A DNA stretch of 7,887 bases from Candidatus Acetothermia bacterium. Its GTDB lineage: Bacteria; Bipolaricaulota; Bipolaricaulia; UBA7950. Under the pieces are notes generated by a model that was given only the letters and a program-made list of their open reading frames with translations, had not been told where the DNA came from and ran no database searches. Location: positions 1-7,887 of the forward strand of contig DOHL01000151.1 in the NCBI GenBank assembly GCA_003535305.1, written 5' to 3'. Below, in pieces: positions 6,320 through 7,887 of the stretch (position 1 is the stretch's first letter; each line of letters begins with the position of its first letter). A program made the position numbers and the translations under genes.

Positions 6320-7369
6320 CTAATCCAACGGTAAAAACTCGACCTTTTCCGTATGGTAATTGACAGTAAACGGCAGAGAGGGATCTATCCAGCGGTAGAG
6401 AATGATAATCCCCGCTGCCATTTCACCGGCTTCTATTCGACCATCGCGTGCCGGACGGATAAAACCAGGAGTAAGTTCGGTGAACCTTGCAATAGCAAAG
6501 AGCAAGTAATTACGTCCTCCTTGGCTCGCCCAGAAGTTCCACGGCGAGAAATTCGCTCCTGTTCGTGAGAAGGCCAACACCATAATCGATGCCCGGCCGA
6601 TGTACCGCTCGAATTGGGCAAAAAGCCCAGGACCGAGATGCGCTTCTCGAACTTGCTCGGCAAGGTGAATCAGGACGATCTGTAGCTGCTCCTCAGCTGG
6701 ACCAATGAACAGAGTCCGCACCAACCTGGAATCGATTCCGAGCAGCAGCGCGATCTCTTCGCCGGTGATGCCGAACGCTTCCGCAAGCGCGAGATCTTCC
6801 ATGCCGAGATCGATCGGCACATGCTGCGGCGCAACTACCGGATAATCCAGCGGTTCAGCATAGACAAGGACAGGATCCTCCAGCTCGATCACTGTCGTCT
6901 GTCCGCGAAATTCAATCCAAAACGGCAGCGTAGGATCTATCCGCGCGCCCATTATCAGTAAACCAGCAGCTGCCTCCTGCGCTCTGATCTTCCACGGCTC
7001 TGGAGGTGCGGTTGCCCAATCTTCTCTGTCAGGACTGAATGGTTGCCGCCCCTGTTGCCTAAAGACAAGCTCATTAGGGGAAAATGACATATCCGCATCG
7101 GCGCTGACCCACACTACTATCGCATTCGCTTCTAAATGGGGAAGGATCTGTTGGCGTAATAACGGCGATATGCGGCTCGCCAAGGTGCGCTCATTGACAT
7201 ATATAAACGTTAAGGCGAGCGTAGTTCCCTCTATCTCCACGCTGATCAGACCGATAAGATCACGGTCGAGTCCTGTTCGTTGCGCAATCGTTCCAATATT
7301 GTCCGCGCCAAAGACCAGCGTCCCTCCCAAGATAACAAATAAGCAGAATAAAGAGAGAATACGGTTCAT
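6320..7369 (-). CDS. Exported protein with two tandem copies of an unknown domain
   Basis: A protein of 349 aa from no family I recognise. The start at 7369 (MNRILSLF) has AGGAGG at 7376-7381, 6 nt upstream, and gives a clean signal peptide with cleavage near Ala22. A further in-frame start at 7441 would spoil both. The mature part consists of two divergent copies of one domain, about residues 25-165 and 192-347. AAAGLLIMGARIDPTLPF (133-150) matches MAAGIIILYRWIDPSLPF (317-334) at 10 of 18 positions. ADADMSFSPN (90-99) matches SRTGANFSPW (268-277), with FSP identical. The helical starts RTGLDRDLIGLI (31-42) and FGITGEEIALLL (199-210) correspond. The duplication is also visible in DNA: 6369-6390 and 6921-6942 agree at 19 of 22 bases. 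There is no anchor after the signal, so a periplasmic or secreted role is likely. A Cys lies at residue 9 inside the signal, but there is no convincing lipobox. Confidence 0.8.
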   Translation of the reverse strand: MNRILSLFCLFVILGGTLVFGADNIGTIAQRTGLDRDLIGLISVEIEGTTLALTFIYVNERTLASRISPLLRQQILPHLEANAIVVWVSADADMSFSPNELVFRQQGRQPFSPDREDWATAPPEPWKIRAQEAAAGLLIMGARIDPTLPFWIEFRGQTTVIELEDPVLVYAEPLDYPVVAPQHVPIDLGMEDLALAEAFGITGEEIALLLGIDSRLVRTLFIGPAEEQLQIVLIHLAEQVREAHLGPGLFAQFERYIGRASIMVLAFSRTGANFSPWNFWASQGGRNYLLFAIARFTELTPGFIRPARDGRIEAGEMAAGIIILYRWIDPSLPFTVNYHTEKVEFLPLD

Positions 7370-7405
7370 TAGTTTCCTCCTAATATAAAGAATAAAAAAC
7401 AGAAT

Positions 7406-7450
7406 ATTGCACGGGAGACACTGATGCAATCCAACTAACAATATCTCCCG
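7406..7450 (-). promoter_or_regulatory. Interlocked inverted repeats upstream of the duplicated-domain gene
   Basis: Read on the - strand, CGGGAGA (7450-7444) can pair with TCTCCCG (7418-7412), while ATTGCA (7430-7425) can pair with TGCAAT (7411-7406). One arm of the first stem lies inside the loop of the second, so the two are mutually exclusive or form a pseudoknot. A T-rich stretch (CTGTTTTTTATTC) follows before the SD of the 349-aa gene. This may be the terminator of the 34-aa gene, an attenuator, or both. A weak promoter is also possible here: TTGCAT at 7429-7424, a 17-nt gap, then TATTCT at 7406-7401. Short stems can arise by chance. Confidence 0.35.
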
Positions 7451-7489
7451 AAGTGATGTGTCTGACTATTGCGCGCGCAAATCAGCCGC

Positions 7490-7594
7490 TTATGGAAGAA
7501 CGCCTCCAGTCCACCACGTTGTAAACGCAGCGATCCAGAACACCCACCAAAAGAACAGAAATGCCCACAGCGGTATAGTGATCATTAGACCCAT
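7490..7594 (-). CDS. 34-aa Trp-rich single-span membrane microprotein, function unknown
   Basis: The start ATG at 7594 (MGLMITIPLW) is preceded by GGAGGTGAG (7607-7599), an excellent SD, and by a promoter-like TATAAT at 7622-7617. The product has a polar N-terminus, one hydrophobic span of about 20 residues (about 5-25), and the tail TTWWTGGVLP. Six of 34 residues are Trp (10, 16, 17, 20, 27, 28), an unusually high fraction. Longer in-frame starts upstream (to 7768) would run through the promoter and into a transposase remnant, so they are rejected. A start 15 bp upstream at 7609 (MEVSYMGL) would contain the SD itself. No family recognised; it could be a subunit-like microprotein or a toxin-like peptide, but nothing here decides that. 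Confidence 0.65.
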   Translation of the reverse strand: MGLMITIPLWAFLFFWWVFWIAAFTTWWTGGVLP

Positions 7595-7616
7595 ATAACT
7601 CACCTCCATTTTCAAT

Positions 7617-7645
7617 ATTATACCAGAAAGACAGAGTAAAAACAA
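7617..7645 (-). promoter_or_regulatory. Sigma-70-type promoter for the 34-aa gene
   Basis: On the - strand the -35 is TTGTTT (7645-7640), followed by a 17-nt spacer and a perfect TATAAT -10 (7622-7617). The start site would be near 7610, giving a leader of only about 16 nt that is almost entirely the SD. Optimal spacing and a consensus -10 just ahead of a strong SD make this the best promoter in the window. Confidence 0.6.
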
Positions 7646-7746
7646 GCCTTGCTCGCGCTGTTTGTTAGTACCTGGATCCGTGAAGCAACCGGCGGCACAA
7701 ACGGGCTTTCTTCCAGACAGGGTGCTATACTTCACAGTGTGAATGT

Positions 7747-7887
7747 CTAGTTGATCTTGTGCTTGCAATGAGCCAACAGCCCATTTAACTGCGTCTTGAG
7801 GCTTCTGGCAAAGCTCTTTACCGGCTTAATCCGAGTACGGATGGCCCAGCTGTACCAGCGCTGAAACCATTCCAAGGCTCTGTGCCG
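7747..7887 (-). pseudogene. ISL3-like transposase, C-terminal fragment (truncated)
   Basis: From the window edge 46 codons run to a TAG at 7749-7747. The peptide contains ALEWFQRWYSWAIRTRIKPV, then KSFARSLKTQLNGLLAHCKHKIN. This matches my memory of the ISL3-family transposase region with a W-A-x-R-[ST]-R-[LI]-x-P core, where intact proteins continue with a TNG-x-x-EG-[IL]-N segment and about 50 further residues. Here the frame stops exactly at HKIN, and no continuation is found in the other - strand frames downstream. The element therefore appears to have lost its 3' end. The N-terminal part lies beyond the window, so its state is unknown. No terminal inverted repeat was recognised. Confidence 0.6.

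Noticed and set aside
7470..7481. Palindrome TTGCGCGCGCAA as a terminator or protein site
   Set aside because: The perfect 12-bp palindrome has no loop and no T-run, so it is not an RNA terminator. As a binding site it has no supporting context.
7731..7743. Palindrome TTCACAGTGTGAA as an operator or IS end
   Set aside because: Only 6 bp per arm, located just after the transposase fragment stop, with no matching copy seen. It could be chance.
7595..7768. 92-aa version of the microprotein starting at 7768
   Set aside because: The extra N-terminal part overlaps the transposase remnant and the promoter, has no SD of note and has non-coding character. The strong SD lies just before 7594.

Overview
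The window is bacterial: AGGAGG-type Shine-Dalgarno sites precede most genes, there is a perfect TATAAT -10 box, and gene ends nearly touch within the main operon. Gene content suggests an anaerobic or fermentative lifestyle with a molybdenum cofactor. I cannot place the lineage. The dispersed GC-rich hairpin repeats resemble those of uncultivated candidate-phylum genomes, but that is only an impression.

Left edge (1-394): non-coding, repeat-rich DNA. It holds a 22-nt direct repeat, a run of inverted repeats (83-223), pieces of a dispersed repeat that recurs near 6128, and a candidate promoter and leader for the first operon.

Main operon, + strand (395-5710): carbamate kinase, two adjacent paralogous knotted-type (YgeW/acetylornithine-like) carbamoyltransferases, and the molybdopterin-binding subunit of a xanthine dehydrogenase. 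Gaps are 12 nt and 10 nt, and the last junction overlaps by 1 nt, so the four are very probably co-transcribed. The best reading is anaerobic purine/ureide breakdown. A molybdenum hydroxylase acts on a purine, the carbamoyltransferases phosphorolyse ureido intermediates to carbamoyl phosphate, and carbamate kinase turns that into ATP, CO2 and ammonia. The partner FAD and Fe-S subunits, ring-opening hydrolases and transporters are not in view.

Right part, - strand (5701-7594): three cell-envelope genes of unknown function. In transcription order they are a 34-aa Trp-rich single-span microprotein (7490-7594, good promoter and SD), a 349-aa exported protein made of two divergent copies of one domain (6320-7369), and a 116-aa protein with signal peptide and hydrophobic segments (5701-6051). 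The last overlaps the 3' end of the xanthine dehydrogenase gene tail to tail by 10 bp. A repeat module flanked by 13-bp direct repeats sits upstream of the 116-aa gene.

Right edge (7747-7887): the C-terminal part of an ISL3-like transposase on the - strand. It stops early and lies just upstream of the microprotein promoter, so it looks like a decayed insertion sequence.
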